Assembly (NCBI GenBank): GCA_026162565.1
Contig: JAOEIQ010000005.1
Span: 162,624-226,623, forward strand
Length of the DNA stretch: 64,000 bases
From: Flavobacteriaceae bacterium NBU2973
Lineage (GTDB): Bacteria > Bacteroidota > Bacteroidia > Flavobacteriales > Flavobacteriaceae
Direction of reading: 5' to 3'
Below the pieces are notes generated by a model. It did no database searches, had not been told where the DNA came from, and saw only the letters and a program-made list of their open reading frames with translations. Of this stretch, positions 9,014 through 18,234 are shown in pieces. Position numbers and translations under genes: made by a program. Positions within the stretch are counted from its first letter, which is position 1. Each line of letters starts with the position of its first letter.

Positions 9014-9039
9014 GACAATTCTTTTATTCACAAATTTAC

Positions 9040-9744
9040 ATGACTCTAAAAGATAAACTTGCTGCACAACGAATTTACCTTTTTTTAGGTGCTTTGTTTA
9101 TTACATCTTTAGTGGTTTCCAATTTAATTTTTCAGAAATTCTTTTATTGGTATCCATTTGATATTGAAATTTTCGGCACCAAGCTTTTTGAAATATCTGT
9201 TGGTATTCTACCTTATCCTATTACCTTTTTAATAACCGATTTAATTAGTGAGATTTATGGTAAAAAGAAAGCCAATCAGATTGTAGTTGCTGGTATTTTT
9301 GCGTCATTTTTCTCTATGCTTATTGTGTATACAGCTAATGCTGTTCCTGCAACAGATTGGTCTCCCGTTAACGATAGTTTATTTTCAACAGTTTTCGGTA
9401 GTACAGCTATCGCAGTTTTTGCGAGCATGATGGCTTACTTATTAGCACAGTTTATAGACATTCAAATCTATCATTTCTGGAAACGCTTAACACAAGGCAA
9501 ACACCTTTGGTTACGTAATAACTTCTCTACTTTCTTTTCGCAATTTGTCGACACAGCAACCGTTTTATTACTACTCTGCTCGTTTGATAAAATTGGCTGG
9601 GATAAGTTTACAGGTTTATTAGTTGCAGGATTCTTATTTAAAGTATTAATTGCTGTAATAGATACACCTTTTTTATATCTAGGAGTATTTTGGTTTAGAA
9701 AACGTTTCAATCTTAAAGTAAACGAAGAGATTGAGTTGTTATAA
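9040..9744 (+). CDS. Queuosine precursor transporter (QPTR/YhhQ family, DUF165)
   Basis: A 234-residue integral membrane protein with about six hydrophobic helices. Family hallmarks are VVSNLIFQKFF near the N-terminus, PITFLITDLISEIYGKKKAN (residues 57-76) and the late segment IDTPFLYLGVFWFRKR. Characterised members import queuosine precursors (preQ0/preQ1) across the inner membrane; which precursor is used here is not shown. No queuosine biosynthesis gene is nearby. It is preceded by the repeat cluster and followed by the AsmA gene on the same strand. Confidence 0.88.
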   Translation: MTLKDKLAAQRIYLFLGALFITSLVVSNLIFQKFFYWYPFDIEIFGTKLFEISVGILPYPITFLITDLISEIYGKKKANQIVVAGIFASFFSMLIVYTANAVPATDWSPVNDSLFSTVFGSTAIAVFASMMAYLLAQFIDIQIYHFWKRLTQGKHLWLRNNFSTFFSQFVDTATVLLLLCSFDKIGWDKFTGLLVAGFLFKVLIAVIDTPFLYLGVFWFRKRFNLKVNEEIELL

Positions 9745-9836
9745 TTTTATCTTAAAATACCACCTAATCTAATCTTTTAACAAGACTTTTGCGTATATAT
9801 TTTGGATTTACTAAAAACTATTATTAGGATTTATAT

Positions 9837-12491
9837 ATGAATAAAGCACTAAAAATATTCGGAATCATATTAGCTGTATTTGTTTTAGCATTGATTCTAA
9901 CACCTATTTTATTTCAAAACCAAATAAAAAATATCGTTGCTAATTACGTCAACAACAACGTCAATGCTACAGTAACTTTTGATGATGTAAATTTAAGTTT
10001 CATAAAAAGTTTTCCGCAAGCTTATGTTAATGTAGACAACCTAAAAATTGTAAATAATGCGCCTTTTGAAGGTGAAACATTTGCCACTGCAAAACGTATT
10101 GCGTTTGATATGTCTGTTAAAGAACTCTTCAAAAAAACAGACGAAGAACCAATTATAGTTAACAGCATTACTATAGATGAAGCCTTATTAACCTTAAAAC
10201 TCAATGAGAAAGGAACAGCTAATTATGATATAGCTAAAAAGGATAACACCTCAACTGAAAACACTTCAGAATCTAGTAGTTTTAGTTTTGATATTGATAG
10301 TTATGACATAAACAACAGTGCAATAACATATATTGATGAAGATTCTAAAACTGCTTTGTATGCCACGCGAATAAATCATTCTGGAAACGCGTCGTTTTCT
10401 GAAACGCTTTCTGAATTAGATACAGAAACTGAAGCACAAGTCAGTTTTAGTATAGATAGCGTAAAATATTTAGATAATAACTCCATTAAATTAGATGCTT
10501 TAATAGATTTAAATCTTGAGGAAAACAAATACACATTCAAAGACAACAAAGGATTTATAAACGATCTTCCTTTGGAGTTTAATGGTTTTGTGCAAATGCT
10601 AGACGAAGGACAGGATATTGATATATCCTTTAAAAATCCTAGCTCCTCTTTCAAAGATTTTCTAGCAGTTATACCAAATCAGTATGCCAGAAATTTAGAC
10701 AATGTTGAAACCTTTGGAGATTTTAAAGTAAACGGATTAATTAAAGGTCTGGTAACAGATACAACCATTCCTAAACTAGACATCCATCTAAGTTCTAATA
10801 ATGCGAGCTTTAAATATCCTGACTTATCAAAACGTGTTGAAAATATAACGATTAATGCTGCTATTAAAAACACCAATGGCATCGCAGACGACACGTTTAT
10901 AGACATTCAAAAATTAAACTTTAAAATTGATAACGATGAATTTAAATCGTCTGCAAGCATAAAAAATCTAACTAAAAATATGCTTGTTAATGCTAATATT
11001 GATGGTACGCTGAACCTAGCAAACATAAGCAAAGCCTATCCTGTTAATTTAGAAAATGAATTAAGCGGAATTTTAAAAGGAAAGCTCAATACATCTTTTG
11101 ATATGAATGCGTTGGAGACTAATGCCTTTCAACGTATTAAAAACAATGGTAATATGAGCGTAAGTGATTTTGTGTTTTCATCTGAAGATATTGTAAACCC
11201 AATTACTATTTCTAAAGCAGATATTCTATTCAATACCAAAACTGTTACGCTTCAATCGTTTGATGCCACTACTGGAAAAAGTGATTTAAAAGCCACAGGA
11301 ACCATTGAAAACTTGTTAGGCTTTCTATTAAGCGATAATAAGCTTCAAGGTAATTTTAATGTAAACTCAAACACGTTTGCTGTAAGTGATTTTATGGTTG
11401 AAGATGAGTCTGCTTCTGTAGGAAATAAAAAAACAAGTGATAGTGAATCATTAAAAATCCCTGATTTTCTTGATTGTACTATAAATGCTAATGCCAAAAC
11501 TGTTTTATACGATAATTTGGCATTGAAAGATGTAAAAGGAAAGCTATTGATTAAAGATCAAAAAGCAACTTTAAGCGATATGACATCCAGCTTATTTGAT
11601 GGTAATTTAAGTATTGCTGGTGATGTTTCAACTAAAGAAGACACTCCAGTTTTTAATATGAATCTAGGAGTGAAAGATTTTGACATTGCCCAATCGTTTA
11701 AAGGATTAGAATTGTTTCAAAATTTAGCACCAATTGCTAAAATACTTGAAGGCAAACTCAATACAACTCTAAATCTCAATGGAAAACTAGATGAATCGTT
11801 TTCACCACAATTACAATCCATTTCAGGGAATGCGATTACTGAAATACTAACCAAAGCTTTAAACCCAAAAGAAGGTGGACTATTAGAAAAGCTGTCGAGC
11901 AACCTTGATTTTGTTGACTTCAAAAAACTAGATTTAAAAGATTTAAAAACCTCGTTAGAATTTAAAGATGGAATGGTTTCAGTAAAACCTTTTACTGTAA
12001 ACTACCAAGATATTACTATTGATATTTCTGGTTCACATAGTTTTGACAAAAACTTACAGTACAATGCTGTTTTTCAAGTTCCAGCAAAATATTTAGGAAG
12101 CGATATAAATAGACTCATTGGTAAAATAGATGATGAGGCTGTAAGCAATTTAAAAATTCCTGTAACTGCTACCATTGGTGGTAGTTATACGAGTCCAAAT
12201 GTATCTACAGATCTAACAAGTGCAGTATCTAATTTGACCAATCAGCTTATAGAGATACAAAAACAAAAAGCCTTAAATCAAGGAAAAGATAAAGTTAAAG
12301 ATTTACTTAGTGGTTTGCTAGGAGGCAAAAAAGACGAGACTAACACTACGCAAACTGACTCTACAAAAGTCGATTCAACTGCAACAAAACCTAAAGATGA
12401 AGTTACAGAACAAGTAACAAATATATTAGGAGGCTTACTTGGGGGAAAGAAAAAGAAGAAAAAACAGGAAAAAGATAGTATTAACAACTAA
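9837..12491 (+). CDS. AsmA-like envelope protein
   Basis: An 884-residue protein with one N-terminal membrane helix (residues 5-26) and a long periplasmic beta-rich body. The N-terminal segment after the helix (VTFDDVNLSFIKSFPQAYVNVDNLKI) and the C-terminal segment (SGSHSFDKNLQYNAVF with KYLGSDINRLIG) are typical of the AsmA family, whose members are thought to bridge inner and outer membranes and move lipids. The tail is low-complexity and charged, with two copies of LLGGLLGGKK-like sequence and a lysine run, ending KKKKKKQEKDSINN. It lies between the transporter gene and rpsU; no operon partner indicates a specific lipid. Confidence 0.88.
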   Translation: MNKALKIFGIILAVFVLALILTPILFQNQIKNIVANYVNNNVNATVTFDDVNLSFIKSFPQAYVNVDNLKIVNNAPFEGETFATAKRIAFDMSVKELFKKTDEEPIIVNSITIDEALLTLKLNEKGTANYDIAKKDNTSTENTSESSSFSFDIDSYDINNSAITYIDEDSKTALYATRINHSGNASFSETLSELDTETEAQVSFSIDSVKYLDNNSIKLDALIDLNLEENKYTFKDNKGFINDLPLEFNGFVQMLDEGQDIDISFKNPSSSFKDFLAVIPNQYARNLDNVETFGDFKVNGLIKGLVTDTTIPKLDIHLSSNNASFKYPDLSKRVENITINAAIKNTNGIADDTFIDIQKLNFKIDNDEFKSSASIKNLTKNMLVNANIDGTLNLANISKAYPVNLENELSGILKGKLNTSFDMNALETNAFQRIKNNGNMSVSDFVFSSEDIVNPITISKADILFNTKTVTLQSFDATTGKSDLKATGTIENLLGFLLSDNKLQGNFNVNSNTFAVSDFMVEDESASVGNKKTSDSESLKIPDFLDCTINANAKTVLYDNLALKDVKGKLLIKDQKATLSDMTSSLFDGNLSIAGDVSTKEDTPVFNMNLGVKDFDIAQSFKGLELFQNLAPIAKILEGKLNTTLNLNGKLDESFSPQLQSISGNAITEILTKALNPKEGGLLEKLSSNLDFVDFKKLDLKDLKTSLEFKDGMVSVKPFTVNYQDITIDISGSHSFDKNLQYNAVFQVPAKYLGSDINRLIGKIDDEAVSNLKIPVTATIGGSYTSPNVSTDLTSAVSNLTNQLIEIQKQKALNQGKDKVKDLLSGLLGGKKDETNTTQTDSTKVDSTATKPKDEVTEQVTNILGGLLGGKKKKKKQEKDSINN

Positions 12492-12599
12492 AAAAGTTTA
12501 AAAACTCAATTGTTATTTAAGAATAATGTTGTTTCTTTGCCGAACCTTTTGAAAAAGGTCATTTCTAAAAGGTAAATAAATTAAAAAAACAAAACACTT

Positions 12600-12794
12600 A
12601 TGATAATCATATCTGTAAAAGAAGGAGAAAACATTGATAGAGCTTTAAAGCGTTACAAGCGTAAGCACAGAAATGTTCAAATCATGAATAACTTAAGAGA
12701 TAGAAAACAGTTTACTAAAAAATCTGTTGAAAGAAGAAGAGAGATCCAAAAAGCTGCTTACATCCAAAGCTTAAAAGACCAAGCTGAAATATAA
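12600..12794 (+). CDS. rpsU: 30S ribosomal protein bS21
   Basis: A 64-residue basic protein of full bS21 length: MIIISVKEGENIDRALKRYK at the start and KKSVERRREIQKAAYIQS in the middle. In Bacteroidota bS21 helps occlude the 16S anti-Shine-Dalgarno. No Shine-Dalgarno sequence is seen near the ATG: the closest purine runs are two AAAAGGT copies (12553-12559 and 12567-12573), more than 25 bases upstream. A strong terminator follows, so the gene is probably monocistronic. Confidence 0.97.
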   Translation: MIIISVKEGENIDRALKRYKRKHRNVQIMNNLRDRKQFTKKSVERRREIQKAAYIQSLKDQAEI

Positions 12795-12829
12795 ATAGAT
12801 TACCTTCAATTTGAAGGTTCATACATATC

Positions 12830-12861
12830 AAAAAGGAATTCCTAACGGAATTCCTTTTTTT
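12830..12861 (+). terminator. Terminator of rpsU
   Basis: AAAAAGGAATTCC, loop TAAC, GGAATTCC and a run of seven T. A perfect stem with a strong T-tract, 36 bases after rpsU and before the LysE gene. Confidence 0.92.
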
Positions 12862-12898
12862 ATTGTAAGCTTTTGTAATTATTTTCTACAAATGGTTT

Positions 12899-13519
12899 AT
12901 GATTTTAGTTTACCTTTTTATTGGCATTATAGCTTCCGTTATTGGAGCGCTCCCTTTAGGAGCCTCAAACATAGCTGTAATAAATACTACTTTAAAACAA
13001 GATGCTAAACAAGCTTTTAAAATTGTACTAGCAGCTGGAATAGCAGAAGTAATCTTATCCTTTTATGCCTTACACTGCAACACTGTAGTTAGAAACTTTA
13101 TCGACATGAATATGTGGATTCAAATTGCTATTGTACTAATTCTTCTTACAGTTGGAGCATTTTTATTATTTAAAAAAGCTTCTAAAACAGAGAAGAAGAA
13201 ATCGATTACTAATTCTAAATATGCTACTGGTTTTTTATTAGGGCTTTTAAATCCTCCTGTTTTAATTTATTGGATTGTTGTTATTGGATTTATAAATTCA
13301 TATAACTATGCCTTATCAATACAGTCCTCTGTATTTATTTTACTTTTATTCTTTTCTGGTATTTATTTAGGTAAGATTTCAACCCTTTATGCTTATAGTA
13401 AGTTTAGCCTCTTTATTAAAGAAAAATCTCAAAACATTTCCTCTAGAGTAAATAAAATAACAGGTGTGTTGTTGATAGTAATTGCAGTATTTCAAGCAGT
13501 AAAATTATATGCTATTTAG
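12899..13519 (+). CDS. LysE family amino acid exporter
   Basis: A 206-residue integral membrane protein with about six helices. The N-terminal GALPLGASNIAVINTTLKQD matches the LysE/RhtB family motif (G..PGP.N...), and GFLLGLLNPPVLIYWI is the paired motif in the second half. Such proteins export amino acids or analogues; the substrate is not deducible. The ATG at 12899 was chosen because it places the first helix and motif at the N-terminus. Its last eight bases overlap the end of the convergent lspA gene. Confidence 0.88.
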   Translation: MILVYLFIGIIASVIGALPLGASNIAVINTTLKQDAKQAFKIVLAAGIAEVILSFYALHCNTVVRNFIDMNMWIQIAIVLILLTVGAFLLFKKASKTEKKKSITNSKYATGFLLGLLNPPVLIYWIVVIGFINSYNYALSIQSSVFILLLFFSGIYLGKISTLYAYSKFSLFIKEKSQNISSRVNKITGVLLIVIAVFQAVKLYAI

Positions 13520-14009
13520 CAGCTTCCGGTTTAGGTTTTTTATAAAGAAAACTGGCTACTAATATCATAATCATTCCTCCAGTAACTGACATATCAGCAA
13601 CATTAAAGATTCCTGTTCTAAAAATACCTCCAAAATCTAAATGAAAAAAATCGGTCACAGAACCATATCTAATTCTATCATATACATTTGCAGCTCCTCC
13701 TCCAATAATGCAAGCAAAACCAATAACTGATAACTTATCTAATTGCTTATTTGTAATAATATAGTATAGAACATAACCTAATACAATTACTGGTACAATT
13801 AGTAGCACTATTAATTTTAAAGTAGGATTAAAATCACTTCCCATTCCTAAAAATGCTCCTGAATTTTCTACATTATGTAGTGTAAACCAATCTCCAATTA
13901 TAGAACCTTCGCTTCCGGGAACAACATCTGCTCGTACCCAAAATTTAGAAACTTGGTCAATAACAATATTAAAAACTACTAGAAAACTTATAAATAGCGT
14001 ACGCTTCAT
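13512..14009 (-). CDS. lspA: Lipoprotein signal peptidase
   Basis: Inner-membrane aspartic peptidase that removes signal peptides from prolipoproteins. 165 residues, four membrane helices, with the family blocks FNIVIDQVSKFWVR, NSGAFLGMGS, and the catalytic aspartates in NVYDRIRYGSVTDFFHL and FNVADMSVTGG. Its start directly abuts the stop of fabD, with no intergenic base, so the two form one transcript. Several lipoproteins in this window (DUF4296, the 39-kb and 52-kb proteins) would be substrates. Confidence 0.96.
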   Translation of the reverse strand: MKRTLFISFLVVFNIVIDQVSKFWVRADVVPGSEGSIIGDWFTLHNVENSGAFLGMGSDFNPTLKLIVLLIVPVIVLGYVLYYIITNKQLDKLSVIGFACIIGGGAANVYDRIRYGSVTDFFHLDFGGIFRTGIFNVADMSVTGGMIMILVASFLYKKPKPEAAK

Positions 14010-14903
14010 TTAGGCGTTTGTTTCAAAGGTTGCAGAAGTAGATTCTACTTCACGATTAATTTTTCTAACTAATCCTTGTAATACTTTACCAGGACCAACT
14101 TCGGTAAAATGAGTAGCGCCATCAGCAATCATTTGTTGTACAGATTGCGTCCATCTAACAGGAGCCGTTAACTGTGAAATCAAATTTGCTTTAATTTCGT
14201 TTTCATTTAAAACTGCATTTGCCGTTACATTTTGATAAATCGGACAGTTAGGTTTACTAAAATCTGTTGCTTCAATTGCAGCAGCTAATTGTTCTCTAGC
14301 TGGTTCCATTAATGGAGAGTGAAACGCGCCACCAACTGGCAATACTAAAGCACGACGAGCACCTTCTTCTTTTAAGGTTTCACAAGCAGCATTAATAGCA
14401 TCAATTTCTCCAGAAATCACCAGTTGTCCAGGACAGTTATAGTTAGCAGCAACTACAATTCCTTCTGTAGTAGCACATACTTTTTCCACAACATCATCAT
14501 CTAATCCTAAAACGGCAGCCATAGTACTTGGCTGGATTTCACAGGCTTTCTGCATGGCCTGTGCTCGTTGTGATACTAAACGTAATCCGTCTTCAAAACT
14601 CAACGTTCCATTTGCTACTAAAGCCGATAGTTCTCCAAGAGAATGCCCAGCAACCATATCTGGTTTAAAATTATCTCCTAATGTTTTAGCTAAAATAACC
14701 GAGTGTAAAAATATAGCTGGTTGTGTTACTCTAGTTTGCATTAAGTCCTCTGCAGAACCTTCAAACATGATATCAGTAATATGAAACCCTAGAATTTCAT
14801 TGGCATTTTCAAATAATTCTTGTGCTAAAGGAGAATTTTCATAAAGGTCTAAACCCATTCCTGAAAACTGTGCACCTTGACCTGGAAAAATATAAGCGTT
14901 CAT
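14010..14903 (-). CDS. fabD: ACP S-malonyltransferase
   Basis: Transfers malonyl from CoA to acyl-carrier protein for fatty acid synthesis. 297 residues, with the catalytic nucleophile Ser88 in AGHSLGE, Arg113 in SQRAQAMQ, and His195 in GGAFHSPLM; the N-terminal FPGQGAQ is also present. First gene of a two-gene unit with lspA; a -7 promoter box lies at 14923-14930. No other fab gene is nearby. Confidence 0.97.
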   Translation of the reverse strand: MNAYIFPGQGAQFSGMGLDLYENSPLAQELFENANEILGFHITDIMFEGSAEDLMQTRVTQPAIFLHSVILAKTLGDNFKPDMVAGHSLGELSALVANGTLSFEDGLRLVSQRAQAMQKACEIQPSTMAAVLGLDDDVVEKVCATTEGIVVAANYNCPGQLVISGEIDAINAACETLKEEGARRALVLPVGGAFHSPLMEPAREQLAAAIEATDFSKPNCPIYQNVTANAVLNENEIKANLISQLTAPVRWTQSVQQMIADGATHFTEVGPGKVLQGLVRKINREVESTSATFETNA

Positions 14904-14922
14904 ACGTTTTAATTTTGTGCTG

Positions 14923-14930
14923 CAAAAATA
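14923..14930 (-). promoter_or_regulatory. -7 promoter box of fabD-lspA
   Basis: TATTTTTG on the minus strand, 19 bases before the fabD start codon, in the 43-base gap after the flavoprotein gene. It matches TAnnTTTG; no good TTTG lies 18 bases upstream. Confidence 0.5.
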
Positions 14931-14946
14931 GGAATAAAATTAAAAC

Positions 14947-16503
14947 TTATTGAGAGTTTATAGCTGCTTCTGCACAACGTTCACCATCCATTGCTGCAGA
15001 GATGATACCTCCAGCATAACCACCTCCTTCTCCGCAAGGAAATAAGTTATGTATTTCAGGATGGTGCAATTTATCATTTCTAGGAACATTAACAGGTGAG
15101 GAAGTGCGTGACTCAACTCCTATAATATTAGCTTCAGCTGTGTAATAGCCTTTCATCTTTTCGCCAAAAGCTTCAAACCCTTTGCGTAATCTACTGCCAA
15201 TTAATTTTGGTAATAACGAATGCATTGGAGCGGATTTTAAACCTGGTTGATACGACGTTGGATTTAAACTGCTTGATAAATTACCTTCAACAAAATCGGT
15301 TAGTCGTTGCGCAGGAGCTGTTTGAGTTCTTCCGCCTGAAGTAAATGCCAATCGCTCTAAATTTTTTTGATATTCTAATCCTTTTAAAGCACCATACTGT
15401 TCGTATTTAGGTATATCTTGATCTACATTTATCTCGACAACTATTCCAGAATTAGCATACACATTATTTCGTTTAGAAGGTGACATACCATTGACAACCA
15501 CTTCACCATTCGCAGTGGCAGCAGGAACAATAAATCCTCCTGGACACATACAAAACGAATAGACTCCTCTTTCTTTTACTTGTTCGACTAAACTGTAAGC
15601 TGCTGCTGGCAGTAATTCATCACGTAACCCTTTACAATGATATTGAATAGAATCTATAATATGTTGTGGATGCTCCACTCGAACTCCCATAGCAAACGAT
15701 TTTGCTTTAAGAGCAATATTCTTTTTATCCAATAAATAAAATATGTCTCTTGCAGAATGTCCTGTAGCCAAAATCACTTTTTCTGTTAGGAGTTCATTAC
15801 CATTTTTTAGCTGAATGGCTTTTATAAAACCATCTACTATTTCAAAATCAACCACACGAGATTCAAAATGAACTTCACCTCCATATTTTAAAATAGTCTC
15901 ACGAATATTCTGAACTACTTTCGGTAGTTTGTTAGTTCCAATATGAGGATGTGCATCAATTAATATTTGTTCTGTTGCTCCGTGAAAAACCAAGTTTTCA
16001 AAAATACGACGCACATCTCCACGCTTTAAACTTCTGGTGTAGAGTTTTCCATCACTGTAGGTTCCAGCTCCTCCTTCTCCAAAACAATAGTTAGAATCTT
16101 CATTTACAAAATGATCACGATTAATCGCTTTTAAATCGCGGCGTCTACTTTGCACATCTTTTCCACGCTCTAAAACAATTGGCTTATATCCTAATTCGAT
16201 ACATCGAAGAGCTGCATACATTCCTGCAGGTCCAAAACCAATAATATGAATGGGTTTGGCTTTAGTGACATCTTTATAATCAAAATGATATTCAGAATCT
16301 TCAGGCAAGGGCTCATTAATAAAAACGGAAACCTTGTAGTTAAATATAATTTTCGGTTTACGTGCATCTATTGATTTTCGAAGGGTTTTTATTCCAGAAA
16401 TCTCATCTATTGAAACACCTAAATGTTCTGCTGATTTTTTAAGAAGTATATCAGAAATAGCTTCTTCTTTTAAAGAAACACGCAGCTGGATATCACGTAC
16501 CAT
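14947..16503 (-). CDS. FAD-dependent NAD(P)-binding oxidoreductase, uncharacterised flavoprotein family
   Basis: A 518-residue flavoprotein. After an N-terminal domain of about 85 residues comes the dinucleotide-binding motif IIGFGPAGMYAALRCIELGY, then VLERGKDVQSRRRD and a long substrate domain with GEGGAGTYSDGKLYTR and CMCPGGFIVPA. The C-terminal GEGGGYAGGIISAAMDGERC completes the FAD site. The family (COG2509-like dehydrogenases) has no settled substrate. It starts six bases after the DHFR-fusion gene ends, so they are probably co-transcribed. Confidence 0.87.
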   Translation of the reverse strand: MVRDIQLRVSLKEEAISDILLKKSAEHLGVSIDEISGIKTLRKSIDARKPKIIFNYKVSVFINEPLPEDSEYHFDYKDVTKAKPIHIIGFGPAGMYAALRCIELGYKPIVLERGKDVQSRRRDLKAINRDHFVNEDSNYCFGEGGAGTYSDGKLYTRSLKRGDVRRIFENLVFHGATEQILIDAHPHIGTNKLPKVVQNIRETILKYGGEVHFESRVVDFEIVDGFIKAIQLKNGNELLTEKVILATGHSARDIFYLLDKKNIALKAKSFAMGVRVEHPQHIIDSIQYHCKGLRDELLPAAAYSLVEQVKERGVYSFCMCPGGFIVPAATANGEVVVNGMSPSKRNNVYANSGIVVEINVDQDIPKYEQYGALKGLEYQKNLERLAFTSGGRTQTAPAQRLTDFVEGNLSSSLNPTSYQPGLKSAPMHSLLPKLIGSRLRKGFEAFGEKMKGYYTAEANIIGVESRTSSPVNVPRNDKLHHPEIHNLFPCGEGGGYAGGIISAAMDGERCAEAAINSQ

Positions 16504-16509
16504 AATGTC

Positions 16510-17424
16510 TTATCGTCTTTCGTAAGTTATAAACGAAAAAGCAAATTCATGATTCTCATCTTTATCATGAAATGTATTACTTATTTCTTCCCAAACTGAA
16601 GAGTCTACTTCTGGAAAAAAGGTATCTGCATCTTCAAAACTGTGATGTACACGAGTTAGCTCCAATTTATTAGCTATAGACATGGACTGCTTGTAAATTT
16701 CTCCTCCTCCAATAATAAAAGGTTGTTTGTCTGCTTTGGATTTAACTATTGCCTCTTCTAATGAATTTGCAATAATTACACCTTCAGGAACTTTATAATT
16801 TTTTTGGCGTGTAATAACAATGTGTGTTCTATTTGGTAATGGTTTAGGGAAACTCTCAAATGTTTTTCTTCCCATTATTATATGGTGGCCTGACGTTAGC
16901 TTTTTAAAGCGTTTTAAGTCATCGCGCAAATGCCAAATGAGGTCATTGTCTTTACCAATCGCATTATTCTCTCCAGCTGCAACTATTATTGTAATGTCTT
17001 GATCGTTTTTTAAAATCTGTTCTTCAATGTAAGCTTCACTTTCTGCAATAATTGGTGCTTCAGATTTTAGTTCTTTTTTTAATTTTTCTATTCTAGCTTG
17101 TTGTTTAGCTACTAACTTATTGAGTTGTTGTTGCTCCCAATCTTTCCCCATGAAGGCATTGAATAAAAATACATTTAAAAAGTGCCACGCTAAAAACGCC
17201 AACCAAATAAAAATAATGACTACTGACCAAGGGAAAGTCGCTAATGTGAATTCGTCTGCTAACCCTAAACCAACATTAAAAGTAAAAAGTGGTAATGCAA
17301 AAATTAAAAACAATACAAAATGAATATACAAGCGCTTTTTTTGGCGCACGCGACGTTGTGCATTTTGTATAAGCTCTAATTGCTCTTTGTCTATTTGTGG
17401 TTTTTGTTTTTTCTTTCCGAACAT
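16510..17424 (-). CDS. folA: Dihydrofolate reductase with N-terminal 2TM membrane domain
   Basis: Residues 1-100 form a 2TM domain (PF13239-like) with two hydrophobic helices (about 33-52 and 66-90) and the flanking RRVRQKKRLYIHFVLFLIF and FLFNAFMGKDWEQQ. A coiled linker leads to a complete dihydrofolate reductase from about residue 141: ITIIVAAGENNAIGKDNDLI, WHLRDDLKRFKKLT, IIMGRKTFESFPKPLPNRT and FIIGGGEIYKQ. It reduces dihydrofolate to tetrahydrofolate, and the fusion would hold it at the inner membrane. thyA, which produces dihydrofolate, lies two genes upstream in the same direction. 2TM domains are common in flavobacteria, but their fusion to DHFR is unusual. Confidence 0.92.
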   Translation of the reverse strand: MFGKKKQKPQIDKEQLELIQNAQRRVRQKKRLYIHFVLFLIFALPLFTFNVGLGLADEFTLATFPWSVVIIFIWLAFLAWHFLNVFLFNAFMGKDWEQQQLNKLVAKQQARIEKLKKELKSEAPIIAESEAYIEEQILKNDQDITIIVAAGENNAIGKDNDLIWHLRDDLKRFKKLTSGHHIIMGRKTFESFPKPLPNRTHIVITRQKNYKVPEGVIIANSLEEAIVKSKADKQPFIIGGGEIYKQSMSIANKLELTRVHHSFEDADTFFPEVDSSVWEEISNTFHDKDENHEFAFSFITYERR

Positions 17425-17443
17425 AGTAAATCAAAAATAGTTA

Positions 17444-18223
17444 TTAAAAATAAACTGTCATTTCCATACTAAAATCTGTATTTATTGGTTTCCCATTTTT
17501 AGTGCCTGGTTTTTTTAATTTAGGTAAACGCTTCAAAACTTTAATTGCCTCAACAGCCATTTCGCGTTTATTTGCCTTGGCATTTATTTTTTCGATTTTA
17601 CCCTTTTTATTAATTGTAAATGCTACTAAAACTTTAGCTGTTTTATCTTGAGGAAATAATCTATCAGCCAACTCTAAATCAAAGCTCATTTTAAAAAAAT
17701 TTCGAATTTTTCGGGTTGTGCACTTTTTTTGATCTTCCAAACTTAACGTCTCTTTACAACCTCTATAAAGAGGAAACTTATCAATATCTTTAGATTTATT
17801 TACTTTAAAAACAATTGGCAAAGAGTATGGGACTGCAACCTTTTTGTTTTTAAAAACTCCTGGTTTCATAGTTGGTAGTAAATTAATTACTCTGACGGCT
17901 TCAGCATCTAATTCTTTGTAAGTTGACCTAGCTCTTGCTTCAACAACTTTACCATCTTCATTAATTTTAAAACCTACAAATATTTTAATAGTAGAGCCAT
18001 TTTCTACATCAATTTGATCTTGAACCTTCTGATTAAAGTTTGTAGCAAAAAAAGCTGAAACTTTATCACTCATACACTTTTTTAATTTGGCAGAGGATAA
18101 TGTTTCATCACAACCAGGATAAATAGGGACTTGTTCAATTATGCGAAAAGATTTTTCTTCATTTTTATTTTGAGTAAAAACGAAAAAACTAAAAAATAAT
18201 AAAAGGTAAGTGACTCTTTTCAA
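17444..18223 (-). CDS. Secreted protein with two tandem TonB C-terminal-like domains
   Basis: A 259-residue protein with a signal peptide (MKRVTYLLLFFSFFVFTQ) and two similar halves. Half one (about 30-142) starts VPIYPGCDETLSSAKLKKC; half two (about 147-259) starts FPLYRGCKETLSLEDQKKC. Both continue through VGFKINEDGKV / VAFTINKKGKI and end in a beta strand. The P-x-Y-x-GC...C start and the strand pattern match the TonB C-terminal family seen in Bacteroidota envelope proteins. Without a membrane anchor or Pro-rich arm it is unlikely to be a TonB energiser; function unknown. It sits between thyA and the DHFR fusion, with gaps of 11 and 19 bases, so is likely in one operon with them. Confidence 0.75.
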   Translation of the reverse strand: MKRVTYLLLFFSFFVFTQNKNEEKSFRIIEQVPIYPGCDETLSSAKLKKCMSDKVSAFFATNFNQKVQDQIDVENGSTIKIFVGFKINEDGKVVEARARSTYKELDAEAVRVINLLPTMKPGVFKNKKVAVPYSLPIVFKVNKSKDIDKFPLYRGCKETLSLEDQKKCTTRKIRNFFKMSFDLELADRLFPQDKTAKVLVAFTINKKGKIEKINAKANKREMAVEAIKVLKRLPKLKKPGTKNGKPINTDFSMEMTVYF

Positions 18224-18234
18224 AAATTAATAAC

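Noticed and set aside
8759..9039. CRISPR array or small RNA gene in the repeat-rich gap
   Set aside because: The repeats are inverted and few, without regular direct repeats and spacers; no promoter-terminator pair for an RNA was found.
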